NCBI RefSeq assembly: GCF_030272615.1 | Contig: NC_081414.1 | Span: forward strand, 916,183,648 to 916,247,647 | Length of the DNA: 64,000 bases | Reading direction: 5' to 3' | From: Cryptomeria japonica | Taxonomy: Eukaryota; Streptophyta; Pinopsida; Cupressales; Cupressaceae | Shown here: positions 26,020 through 35,883 of the stretch, piece by piece | How the letters are laid out: each line of letters starts with the position of its first letter | Numbering within the stretch: the first letter of the stretch is position 1 | Made by a program: the position numbers and the translations under genes | Notes under the pieces: generated by a model | Database searches by the model: none | Told to the model about the DNA's origin: nothing | What the model saw: the letters and a program-made list of their open reading frames with translations, nothing else

Positions 26020-29000
26020 CATAGATGACACACTCGCCGAAAACTCAGCGAGTGACAAAAACTCGCCGAGTTTTTGGCGAGTTTTTGCCAAAAACTCGCC
26101 CACGTTTCTACATTAGCCGAAAACGGCAAAAACTGCATTCATTTTTTGTTTTTTGATTGGGTTTTGGTCTGAGAAGGGGGAAGTTCACTTGGAAGGACTT
26201 GCAAGGTGATTTGGAGTGATTTTTGAGTGATTCCAAGTGGATTTGAAGGCGATTTGAAGGGAAAATCAGATTCCCAAGTTAGTTTTTTTTTTTTTTTCTA
26301 TGTTTTTTTAAAACAATTTGTTTATTTTTCGTTACATTTGGATTGCTTAGAAATGATTCCTAGGTAGCCTCAATCATTTCTAAGTTATTTGCACAAGATT
26401 TAACACTAGATTCGACAAGTTTTTTTGAATTTTCACATTTTTTTTGAAGAATCTAGTTTTCAAAAAAAAAAATTCAAACCCTACTTTTTTTTTTTAAAAA
26501 CTTAGAATGATGTCTAAATTTATTTAAACTAATGTAGATAGGTTGCTTAGTGCTGAATTGTTTAACTAGAATGTTAATTTTTTTTTTCACTTTGTATGTG
26601 TAGGTTAAGTAAGCATTAATCATGGCAAGGGAGCAATGGCCACTAGATCCATGCCCATCTGGATATAAAGGCACCCGTCCTAGAGGTGCTAGAGATGGGG
26701 CATGGAGGTATGCCTATGAGGGACCCGATCCTGGGTCAATTATATGCATAAAGTGTGAGAAAATACTTCATGGAGGCATCAACCGCCTCAAATACCACCT
26801 TGCAGGAATAGATAGGCATGATGCTAGAGCATGCCCTGGGACCAATGAAGAAATAAAAAGACAAATGAATGCCCTACTTGCAGCTAGGGAAGAGAAGAAA
26901 TTACAAAGGGAGAGGGCAAAGCTAGCCATGAGATCAACCATAGTTGAATCTCAAGGTGTTTTTGTTGACCTTGAAGAGGAACAAGAAGCACTTGAGGGCA
27001 TAGTGGGCTCTCGGCGTGGCCCACGTATCCGCAAACCCACCATCACCTCGCCCATTACTTCTGCTTCCTCTAGTAGAGTACCTGGTACTGTTCCACTTCC
27101 ATCACCACGATCAGGGTCCATAGGTGATTTTTTTGTGCCAAGGAACACACCTGGAGCACAACCATCATTAGAGGCCACTGGATGGAATAAGGAGGTACAT
27201 GAGAAAACTAACATTGCAATAGCTGATTTTTGGTACTTCAAAAACATTGCATTCAATGTGGCGGAGAATGCTTATTGGCTGAATTTGGTGACTGCTATGA
27301 CAGTTTCAGGAAAGGGGTACAAGGCCCCTTCTCGCAGGGATTTGAGTGGGAGGTTAGTATATTACTACATAGTCCACTTGATTTCATTTTTAATTATTTT
27401 TTAGATTTCTTGTTTATTAAATCAAAATTGTGACTAAGACCTAATTTCACTTTGCACTTACAGGTTGCTCACAAATGCAGTTGCTAGGGCAAGAGAAGTG
27501 ATGGAGGATCAAAAAATTGAATGGGCAAATTATGGCTGCACCATTCTTTCTAATGGGTGGACAGATGGCAAGAACCACACCATCATCAATTTTTTGGTCG
27601 CTTGCAAGGACAATGGAGTGTTCTTGAAATCTGCTGATACCTCCAGCAAGGTGAAAAATGCAGAAACATTGGCTGGAATGTTGGAGCATGTCGTCATGGA
27701 GGTGGGGGTAGAGAATGTGGTGCAAATCATCAAAGATAATGCAGCAGCATATGTGTCAGTAGGTAGAATCCTTTTGAATTATCACATTTAGGCATTAGCA
27801 ATATTTTCATTTGTTGTGGCTTTGTCTTACTTGGTTGCATATTTCTTAAGAATAAATTCTTCTTTTGCAGGAAGAATCCTCCAAGAGAGGCACCCCACTC
27901 TTTTTTGGACACCTTGTGCAGCACATGTCCTTGACCTTCTTTTGGAGGACATAGGAAAACTTGAGTGGGTGACTTCAGTTGTGGAAGATGCAAGGAGGAT
28001 CACAAAATATATTTACAATCACCCTTGGGTCCTAAATTTGATGAAACAGCACACCCAAGGGAAAGATTTGGTGAGAGTTGGTGTCACAAGGTTTGCAACG
28101 ATTTTCTTAACGTTGCAAAGCCTTCTTGCTGCATTGACTTCTTTGAAACAAATGTTTGTGAGTGGAGAATGGCTTAACTCACCTTATTCAAAGAAGCCTG
28201 AAGGAGAGGTTGTCGCATGCATAGTCTTCGACAGCCAATTTGCACAAAGGGCTGCAGAGATTGTGAAGGTTGTTACTTCAAAACTTTAATTTTTAAATTT
28301 TAGTTATTCTTGATTCAAGTCTCTCATTACTAATTTGTAACTTCATTATTTAAATTTTAATCTTTTTGTAATTTGTATTTTTCAATTGTAGGTGTCAGAG
28401 CCCTTGGTTCGAGTTCTTCGCTTGGTGGATGGGGATAAAACCCCAATGGGATATCTTTATGAGGCCATGGATAGGGCCAAGGAGTCTATCAAAAATTACT
28501 ACAAGGGGGATAGGCTCAAATTTGATCCCATTTGGGAAATTGTTGATAGGAGGTGGAACAATCAGCTCCACCAACCCATTCATGCAGCAGGGTACTTCCT
28601 CAACCCTCGTTTTAGGTTCGGGGGTTCTTACTCAAATTCGAATGGAGAAGTCATGGAGGGCCTCATTACATGCATTGAGAGGATGGTACTTGATGTTGAG
28701 GAGAGAGACCTCATTGTGAGTGAGCTCCAAAATTATGAGGGAGGAAGGGGTAAGCTATTCTCTTCAGAGCTGGCTAGGAGAGGAAGAACCACTCAAACCC
28801 CAAGTATAACATTTGCCATTTGGATTTTGGGATCTAAAGACTAAAATGATTGATAAATTATGTTCTCTTTTCTCTTTGCTTTCTAACTTTTCCATTTTAT
28901 TTATTTTGCAGATGCTCGGTGGCAAAATTGGGGTGGAAACACCCCACATCTCAAAAAATTTGCCCTCAGAGTCTTATGTCAGCCTTGCAGTTCATCCAAT

Positions 29001-29841
29001 TGTGAGCGCAATTGGAGCTTGTTTGAAGCAATCCACATGAAGAAGAGGAGCAAGTTAGTGCAGAAACGGCTCAATGACCTTGTCTACGTGCAATATAATC
29101 TTCGATTGCGCATAAGGAAGGTAGAGGAACTAGAAGGTGGTCCAATTGACTTGGATGATATAGATCCTTACAGTGATTGGACATCACAGGAGCAGCCTCC
29201 ATTGTTTTCTGACACTGACATCACTGATATGGAGAGGTAGGCTATGGAGGAGGGGGGTGGATTTGGTTTCAGGCTGGATGACATTGAGGAGGATGAGGAT
29301 GAGGATGAGGATTCATTGCCAGTGCCAGAAGCAGGTGGAGACATAGCTTCATCCAGGATGGAGGATGAGTCTCAATCAGCCATATCGAGCGAGGAGGCAT
29401 AGTCACACCCACAACAGACTTATACGACTAGATAGTCTAGACCCTCTAGTTCTACCTCTCCCCAAGTTTTTGCTAGAGCTAGGAAGAGGAAGTTGTAATT
29501 GTAATTTGTAATGATGTATTCACTTTTGTTTTTACAAAAACTATTTAGTAATTTACTATTTTGCTTCCAAGCTTCCAGCCATCAGCATTCCTCATGAGGA
29601 TGCGATTTTGTAGACACTTTGCATTTAAATATATCTAGAATCAGCTTGTTTCTTTTGTGTTATCATTTATTGACTCATTGGATGCATCTTCTCATTAAAT
29701 TTTGCAAAAAAAATGCATTTTTTACTAAGTTTAAGCGTGTTTTTAAGTTGCCGAGTTTTGCCGAGTTTTTCCCGAGTTTTCCCCGAGTTTTTTTCCCAAG
29801 GGCTTGGCGAGTCGAGCCGAGTCGCGAGTAGTTCAACTATG
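26020..29841 (+). mobile_element. Complete hAT DNA transposon, 3.8 kb
   Basis: Terminal inverted repeats CATAGATGACACACTCGCC (left) and the reverse complement of the right end, CATAGTTGAACTACTCGCG, match at 14 of 19 bases. They begin CATAG, fitting the hAT start CARNG. Flanking 8-mers ACATGGAG (26,012-26,019) and ACGTGGAG (29,842-29,849) are an 8-bp target-site duplication with one mismatch. Both ends carry subterminal clusters of ACTCG/CGAGT words (about 26,031-26,100 and 29,750-29,825), of the kind hAT transposases bind. Inside is one spliced transposase gene. Confidence 0.92.
26622..29240 (+). CDS. hAT transposase, five coding exons, 722 residues
   Basis: The product would cut and paste its own element in the nucleus. 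Exons 26,622-27,352, 27,464-27,762, 27,871-28,268, 28,392-28,803 and 28,912-29,240 join with GT...AG borders into 2,169 nt without a stop. A non-coding first exon and an intron (about 26,278-26,603) precede the ATG. A BED-type zinc finger lies near residues 42-71 (C42, C45, H59). The DUF659/catalytic region follows, with GWTDGK (D278) and IIKDNA (D335), then PCAAHVLDLLLEDIGK. The C-terminal hAT dimerisation block has SSSNCERNWS (E645) and IHMKKRS. All three putative acidic catalytic residues are present. TAG at 29,238 probably shortens the protein: the frame continues 86 codons through an acidic and then a basic tail to TAA at 29,496, broken only by TAG at 29,400 and 29,433. Activity is inferred, not shown. 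Confidence 0.9.
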
Positions 29842-29849
29842 ACGTGGAG

Positions 29850-30610
29850 TGCTCCCAGGACTCTCACAAATACAAAAGGAAAGGTTCCTCAAATATCCAA
29901 GGCCGGATCAATCTAATGCAGGAATTCAAATTTTGCAAGATGAGAAGACTTGGCATTCATGACCACCAACTGAATACCCAAATAGAAAATTTCACCTACC
30001 AACACTGCTGAAGTGTAGTACCAAGCAGCAGAGTCTACAAATAGCTACGAAGAGGTCATGTAGCCTATCCCAACCATCGACAAGAACAATTAAGGTACCA
30101 ATTTTGCAAATAAGTCTTCACTCAACCACTATTCAAATTTCAAATGTAAATTAGGGAGGAAATTCCATTGTAGTGAAAGTCTATAAATAATGGCTTGCAT
30201 GCCTTTTGCAAGCGAGGAATTTTGAGCAATGAATCTTTTAAACCTAATATATTGATTGTTTCACCAAGGTTGACACTTCGTCAACTGAGCTTTTGAGCCC
30301 AATGTCTAAGTGAATACCGTTTCCTCTTTTTTAATATACAAGAGAACCTCTATGTATGTTTCCAAAATATCTGTCTTCGTCCATTTAATAATTCATGAGC
30401 TTACCACAAAACATGTGATTGTTCAAAGAGACTATTGGCTTGTCCTTGTTCATTGTTACTGCTTGTATACACATTTATATTTGTTGATTATTGTGTTGTG
30501 AGTTCTTGAGCTCTACTCTAGTAGATAAAATTGCAATCTATCCAGTGTGAGCCTTAGTTTTATTTTATTTGCTCCAAAACATTTCTATCTCTATTCACCC
30601 ATCCCTAACA
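29850..30610 (+). mobile_element. LTR-like fragment
   Basis: TCTATAAATAATGGCTTGC at about 30,179, followed by TTTTGAGCAATGAATC and a T-rich stretch to about 30,600, looks like the promoter and right part of a plant Gypsy LTR. Neither end is defined and no coding region is attached. It could equally be unrelated intergenic DNA. Confidence 0.3.
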
Positions 30611-31149
30611 CAAACAACTTTAGAATTTAGCCATTAGATAGATAGAGATTTGGCCCTCCAGTCTCAAAGATTGACTTACAAGGAACGCTTTCATTGCAGG
30701 CCTTCATTGCTACCTACAAGGCTTTCTATGTTACTCATCCATATGTGGCACATTGGCCTCCTCAAACTAGACCTTCAAAACAAGTTGACAATTTCTAGTG
30801 CACAGAATTCCATGGCGCACCTCATTTTCGTGACTTTTTAAGATGCCAAGAATAATGTTGAAGAAGCTAGAAAATAGAGATTTCATGTTAAAATTATAAT
30901 CAAGTCGTACTCTCCAATGAGATTTAAGATGAGACGTCGTTCCACTATATGCTTAAGCTGTATGGAAGGATGGCACTAAGATGACCATATAGTGTATAGA
31001 CCAGAAATTGTTACCACATGTTGTTTGGTAGGGTCTATCCCATATAGCCCAGGTGGCACCTCCATGTATGGCTTGCAACTTTTCCTCACGTGCAGCCTAG
31101 AATTCGCATGCAGTTTGGTTATTTTCTCTTCATGCAACCTCCTCCCTAC
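30611..31149. other. Unassigned DNA
   Basis: No recognised domain. Short frames at 30,650-30,841 and 30,992-31,264 have no similarity I can name. The second overlaps a better-looking minus-strand remnant. Confidence 0.3.
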
Positions 31150-31440
31150 ATGGCCAACTCTTTCTTTCGTACGGCTTCCTCACGTACTACTCACTTGGTA
31201 CTTCATCTTCTTCCACGTACAACTTCACTTCATCACTTTCATTGTACAACTTGCTCATCGGTGATCTATACAGTGCATTTACTTCATCGTATGGCTTAAT
31301 TGTCTTACCCCTGTACAGATTGACAAGTTCGTACAGCTTGGCTATCTCCTCTGCGTATAGCTAAGAATTATGATTTTTGACATACAACTTGGAAACTGAC
31401 TCCTTGTGTGAGGTTAAGGCTTCCTTCGTCCTTTATTCTC
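31150..31440 (-). pseudogene. Minus-strand coding remnant with periodic Leu-Tyr motif
   Basis: On the minus strand one frame stays open except for two TAG codons over about 95 codons. It repeats K/N/A-LY at short intervals (SKLYVK, AKLYEL, NLYRG, ALYRS, SKLYNE, VKLYVE), with acidic residues between. The matching DNA word is a recurring GTACAACTTG/GTACAGCTTG on the plus strand from 31,060 to 31,550. It lies downstream (minus sense) of the primer site at 32,005-32,016, so it may be part of a retroelement internal region. The family is unknown. Confidence 0.35.
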
Positions 31441-32004
31441 ACCTTGTTGTATAACACCCTTCCTCCTCAACCATACGAGATACTTTTCCTTCCTACAATT
31501 TCTCTACTTCCCCAGTTTTGATTTATTTGGTTCGTACAGGTTGCACTCTAGAGATCTGCGATGTAACCCCAAATGCCAAGCTTGTTAACCATGCCTTGGT
31601 TAGATGAACTTGTGACCAACAATGAATCGAACTTTGTGTGTAAGTGCCCTCTCCGTGTAAAGTAAACCTTTTAATCAGTGCCTTTATTAAAATCATGATC
31701 CCTATTCTAATTACATCAGCCAACTATGTAATGCGCTGATTGATTTGCTCCTGACTTCTGACCAATGCATCTAGAAGGAATGCTATTCAATCTAGTTTGT
31801 GGTCCCTATTACCTCCACCTCTTTCTCCCATATTTTCTGAATTTTTTGAATGTTCAGAGTGGTTATCTATTTGTGTTTCCTCTATCAGTACGCCAGCATT
31901 CCCAAAATTCTTCTTCCCGTTTCCTCTGTCTTTCCTGGTACCTTCTTTCTCCGTCATTGATGCTCATACGAGTTCATTACCCATTGGATGGCAAGAAGAG
32001 TTGT

Positions 32005-32280
32005 GCTCTGATACCAATGCAACAAGCAGCCCTGTTGTTCTTTTTAATTAAAAAAGCTATGTTATTTTTTTCTTTTTGTTGTTCTTTCAAACTAGACATT
32101 AGATGCACAAGGGGTTTCAATTTTTTGATTGAAATGTTTGATAATAACAGCATATATGATATTATTTGCAGAAGTTATAAATTCTGAAATTGAAGGAAAA
32201 TAACGTGAAATACATAGCAGAAAACTCCAGATTTGAACACAAATCCTAATAATCATTTTTCCCTCAAACTACTAGCTACC
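32005..32280 (-). mobile_element. 5' LTR end and Met-tRNA primer-binding site of a minus-strand LTR element
   Basis: The minus strand reads TGGTATCAGAGC at 32,016-32,005, the standard plant primer-binding site complementary to initiator methionine tRNA. One base before it is an LTR end GTTGCA (32,018). The LTR therefore extends to higher coordinates and is cut at 32,281 by LTR copy L1. The element's internal region would run leftward from 32,004. Copia and several Gypsy lineages use this primer. Confidence 0.65.
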
Positions 32281-32780
32281 TGTTGTGACGTAATCACACA
32301 TCACCCCATTGCAAATGGGGACCCCCTTGTTTTCACTTTTTAGGGTAGTGTTTTGGCGTCTTAGGTTTTGTCTCCGGTCTCTCACTTTCGCAAATGAGTC
32401 AAGTTCTTCAAATTCTGAGGGGTCATCAAATCAATAGCGTGAAAACATGATTGAAAGAGTATTTTGATGCCACGGATGTGTGCAGACAAGTCGAAGGAGT
32501 AAAAACGCAATTTTCCGGTATCAATTTTGACAACTTCCTATTTTTTAGGAAATTTATTTATTTTTGTTTTTTGCTTTTTCAAAAAGTTTCATTTTTTGGC
32601 ATTTTGGGGCCAATCCAGGAGCCTGCTTTTTCATTCTACTTTTTTTCTAAAAATAGAAAGTTGCTTTTTTGCTTTTTTTGGCACCGTAGGTAATTTCTGA
32701 GTCAAAAGAAATGTCAGGCCAGTTCATTGTCAGGAATGCTAATGGAAGATCACAAGAAAAAAGGCTAAGTATGAAAAACT

Positions 32781-33150
32781 CCTTGGAAAAATTCCTTGTT
32801 TCCTTGAAAAAATTTCTTGTTTCATTGGAAAAATTCCTTGTTTCCATGGAAGAATTCCAAATTTCCATGGAAAATTCCTTGTTGCACATGAAGTCCACCC
32901 CTCCTTGGTGGAAAATTCCTCAACCAAGCATGAAGTCCACTCTCCCTATTGAGGAAAATCCATAGGTTCACATGAAGTCCGCCCTCGCAACATGGAAATT
33001 CGTTGTCAAGTAGCAAGTCCACCCAAGGTGAAAATAAGAAAATTGGCTAAGTGTTGATGGATTGGAGAAAAATTAAAAAATTTTGGCAAGTGTTGATTGA
33101 TTGGAGAAAGATAAGAAATTTGGCTAAAGTGTTGATGGATTGGAAATAAT
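32781..33150 (+). repeat. U3 repeat array of L1 (21-22 bp and related words)
   Basis: AAAATTCCTTGTTTCCATGG-like units of about 21-22 bp repeat about five times from 32,781 to 32,885. CATGAAGTCCACCC-like words follow four times to 33,015, then GTGTTGATGGATTGGAGAAA-like words three times to 33,145. This sits where other L copies hold different arrays. Confidence 0.75.
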
Positions 33151-33214
33151 TCAAATCTAGATAATATTTGCCATGAAGGGAAACTTCAAGAAAAAAATAC
33201 AAGAGTTCACCTTC

Positions 33215-33222
33215 TTTATAAG
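33215..33222 (+). promoter_or_regulatory. Upstream TATA-like box (TATA1) of L1
   Basis: TTTATAAG is followed by GGCATTTCATTTT. This parallels CTATAAAGG...TATTTCATTTT in L3 (50,459) and TATAAAAGG...TATTTCATTTT in L4 (58,533). The placement and shared downstream words support a promoter role. Transcription is not shown. Confidence 0.4.
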
Positions 33223-33728
33223 CATGAGCATTGGCATTTCATTTTCTGACAAGTCACTTCTCAAGGCTGAAAGTTGAAGCTTAGGAAATAATTTCTTTCA
33301 AAACTGCAAGGCAAATTTCGAAAAAAATTGCAGGTACAAGACAACCTCTAGGAGAATTTCAGGTCAATTTCTACACTTGGAGACAAAGTTGAAAGCAATT
33401 TAAAGAATTTCATTGAAATTCTCAAGGTTTACTAAGGATTGAAGACAACTTTAAGTCAGAATTTCTAATTTTCCAAACTTGCAAGAGAACTTTCACTTCA
33501 GATTCTTCAAATTTTACTCAAGACCATCTTGCTTTTTATGCTTTTATGCAGATCAAACTTAATCTCAATTTCCAAAATTTCACTAAGTCTGATTTTTAGT
33601 TACAATTTCTAGAATTCATAAGTTAAATCAGAATTATCCTTTGAAATTCCATCAAACTTTGCATTCCAGGTTGGAAACAAATATCAAACCCCCTAACTTG
33701 GAAATTTTTCATGTTTTTCAAGTGATAG

Positions 33729-34335
33729 ATGTCGACTCAAGGAGGAATTGCAAGAAAGAAGATGGCAAAGAAATATTCCTTAATCCATAAAGATGGCATA
33801 GGATATCGTTCAGTACAGGTGGCCATTCGAAAAGTTGACAAAACAAAAGAGGACATCATTCCTGAAGGTTACGAACTAATGACTATGGACTTAGGTCCTG
33901 CTAAAAGGAATTGGAAGTCCAAGAGTTAGATGATTCAGTCAAGGTCATCAAGGAGAAGTCTTGGAGAAGATGAAGATTGATGGTGCCAGAATAGAAGAAA
34001 CAATCCAAGCAATTCGAGACAAGGACATGGATGTAGAGAACCTAAAAGCCAAAGTTCAGAGCAACTTCTTCACTTCTACAAATCCAACCCAGAAGCAACA
34101 TTGTAGCAAGGCATCCTCATTTCTATCCATTGAGGATGGTTTTCGAAAACTGGAAATAGATTGGATAGCCACTTTTGCCGCATGAGAAGATGAGATGGAC
34201 CTGATGGAATACAAGGTCGACATTATGCCGAGTGTCATAATGGAAGAGCTCGATCCCATAGTGACTAGGTTCATTGAATTTGCTGCCAAACAAAAGGATA
34301 AGGGATGCCCACTTCAAGAAAAAAGTTGGATTTAA
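33729..34335 (+). pseudogene. Decayed open frame inside LTR L1
   Basis: An acceptor-like CAAGTGATAG abuts an ATG at 33,729. The reading runs to 33,926, continues after a shift as an acidic and lysine-rich stretch (VKVIKEK), and after a second shift as frame 33,961-34,335 with one TGA at 34,183. The last part reads as an ordered protein (MEELDPIVTRFIEF). About 200 residues of ancestral coding sequence are plausible, with helical, charged composition. I recognise no family. Location within an LTR, upstream of the second TATA box, is unusual for plant LTR elements. L2, L3 and L4 have shorter, basic open frames at the equivalent place. Confidence 0.4.
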
Positions 34336-34460
34336 TAGTTATTTATTTCTCATTGGTCCGGTTTGGATAACTGTTGTAACTTGCCCTAGTTAGGTTTTAA
34401 TGTTTTAATCTTGGTCGTTGATCCTAAGTTGATCCTAGCCCTTCATTTATTTTGTACTCC

Positions 34461-34469
34461 TATTTAAGG
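34461..34469 (+). promoter_or_regulatory. Main LTR promoter TATA box (TATA2) of L1
   Basis: TATTTAAGG is followed about 20 bp on by CATTTGTAAAGG. This pair is conserved in L2 (39,839), L3 (51,565), L4 (59,773) and L5 (minus, about 61,023-61,015). It is the probable U3 promoter. Confidence 0.55.
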
Positions 34470-35314
34470 CTCCTCCCTCTCATTTGTAAAGGGAGAGATT
34501 TCAGAGAAATTGTTGTAGTGATACTTCTTAAGTAATAGACATAATTCATTGTTCAATATGTTGGTGAATCTTTGACCACTTTTGCAAGTTGGCATGGTTT
34601 CTCAGCTCTCATTAGAATAGATTTAATTTCCAAGTTGATAGATTGAATGAAGGATTTGATAAAATTGTTTAATGTGGAGTTGATGTGTTCATACTTTTTA
34701 TAATTGGATGATTTCAATTATTTTGCAAAGCTAGCCTGAACAAGTAAACGAAAACTTAACTTCTATTACTATATTCATTGTTCAATATGTTGGTGAATAT
34801 GAGTGAAATCTTTTGAGCTCCTTAGAAGATAGCACCGATCTTGTGTAGTTGAATTTGGCGAAACAAGAATTGGTTTAAATTCCATTTTTGCAATTTATGT
34901 TTCTAGAGTTCATATGATTAGCTTAAGATTACAATTATCTTCCTAAACCCTCACCCTTTTTTCTCAAGTCTTAGTAGAAGTAAGATTAGAAAGATCTTAT
35001 TGCAAAATCATTCCAAAGTTGCAGAGTTTGCCCCCCTAGACCCCTGGTACTGGTCCGGTCTAGTCTGCCTATGGTCCGGACAGGGTTTGTGATTCATAGG
35101 CCTAGTTCAGACCAGGTTGAACTTAGGAGGACCCAAGTCGAACCCAAGGATCTGATGACCCAAAATTGGTGTTTTTTTTGCAATATTTAATTTTTTTTAA
35201 ATTCACCATATAAAAAAAATTAAAAATATAACCCTAAAAGTGAGTTTTAAAACATTAACTTGGCTCATTTCACACAAGCAACATGACTACATGCAAGGGG
35301 AAACGAAGATGTGA

Positions 35315-35506
35315 GATATAGAGCCAGAGCATACTGATTTGGATGCTTTCACTTCTCAGCTTGCTACATTTGATGACTCGGATAGTGAGCAAACTTATAG
35401 TGCAAGTGCAAGTGTAAGTGGCATTGGTATTGATTCATCTAATGTCAATGTCAATGAGGAGGAGGAGAATGAGGATGATGAATTAGAGAATCTATTTGAT
35501 GATTAA
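35315..35506 (+). pseudogene. Acidic C-terminal tail of a hAT-type transposase
   Basis: Sixty-three codons are open from just after a TGA to TAA at 35,504. Composition is very acidic (FDDSDSEQ, NEEEENEDDELENLFDD). Such tails end plant hAT transposases; the autonomous copy at 26,622 has one after its stop. No catalytic part remains, so the piece is non-functional. Assignment rests on composition and the inverted ends. Confidence 0.45.
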
Positions 35507-35685
35507 ACTTTAAAATTGTTGAAATTTGAAACAATGATACTTGAATATTTTGTCATTTTGATATTAAACTTGATGTAAATGATGCTGTTATGGTATGATC
35601 ATGATGTTATGATTACAAGTTTATGTTGGTTTTGTTGTTTATATGATGCTATGTGACATGCTAATCTTAATTCATGCTTATAGGC

Positions 35686-35688
<3 letters not shown>

Positions 35689-35717
<29 letters not shown>
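35689..35717. repeat. (AT)n microsatellite
   Basis: About 14 uninterrupted AT dinucleotides lie inside the hAT derivative. Confidence 0.95.
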
Positions 35718-35722
<5 letters not shown>

Positions 35723-35883
35723 GCCGTACCGGCGTACCGGTTCTCCGAATCCGAACCAGTGCCCAAAACCAAACTGGCAAGTTAGCAAAAAAGAAGAAAG
35801 TTACAAGTGTCACCAATCAGTAGAATCCTTAGATTGATTCACTGCTCGAACAATTATGTAAGTCCCCCTTGAGATTACCAGCA

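Larger units (their letters stand above)
35049..35760 (+). mobile_element. Deleted hAT derivative inserted in L1
   Basis: The ends ACTGGTCCGG (left) and the reverse complement of CCGAACCAGT (right) match at 9 of 10 bases. The inside keeps only the tail of a transposase gene, an (AT)n tract and AT-rich DNA. I could not find a matching 8-bp target-site duplication, so borders may be off by a few bases. Confidence 0.55.
32281..35883 (+). mobile_element. LTR family L, copy L1 (3' end missing, split by a hAT derivative)
   Basis: It starts TGTTGTGACGTAATCACACA and then has the hairpin CCCCATTGCAAATGGGG, like L3 and L4. In order it carries a repeat array (32,781-33,150), a TATA box TTTATAAG (33,215), a splice-acceptor-like site before 33,729, a decayed open frame (33,729-34,335), and a second TATA box TATTTAAGG (34,461) followed by TTTGTAAAG. 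The right part matches L3 as far as ATGTAAGTCCCCCTTGAG (35,850) and stops at about 35,883. The final ~190 bp and the CAACA terminus are absent. The hAT piece 35,049-35,760 interrupts it. Confidence 0.8.
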
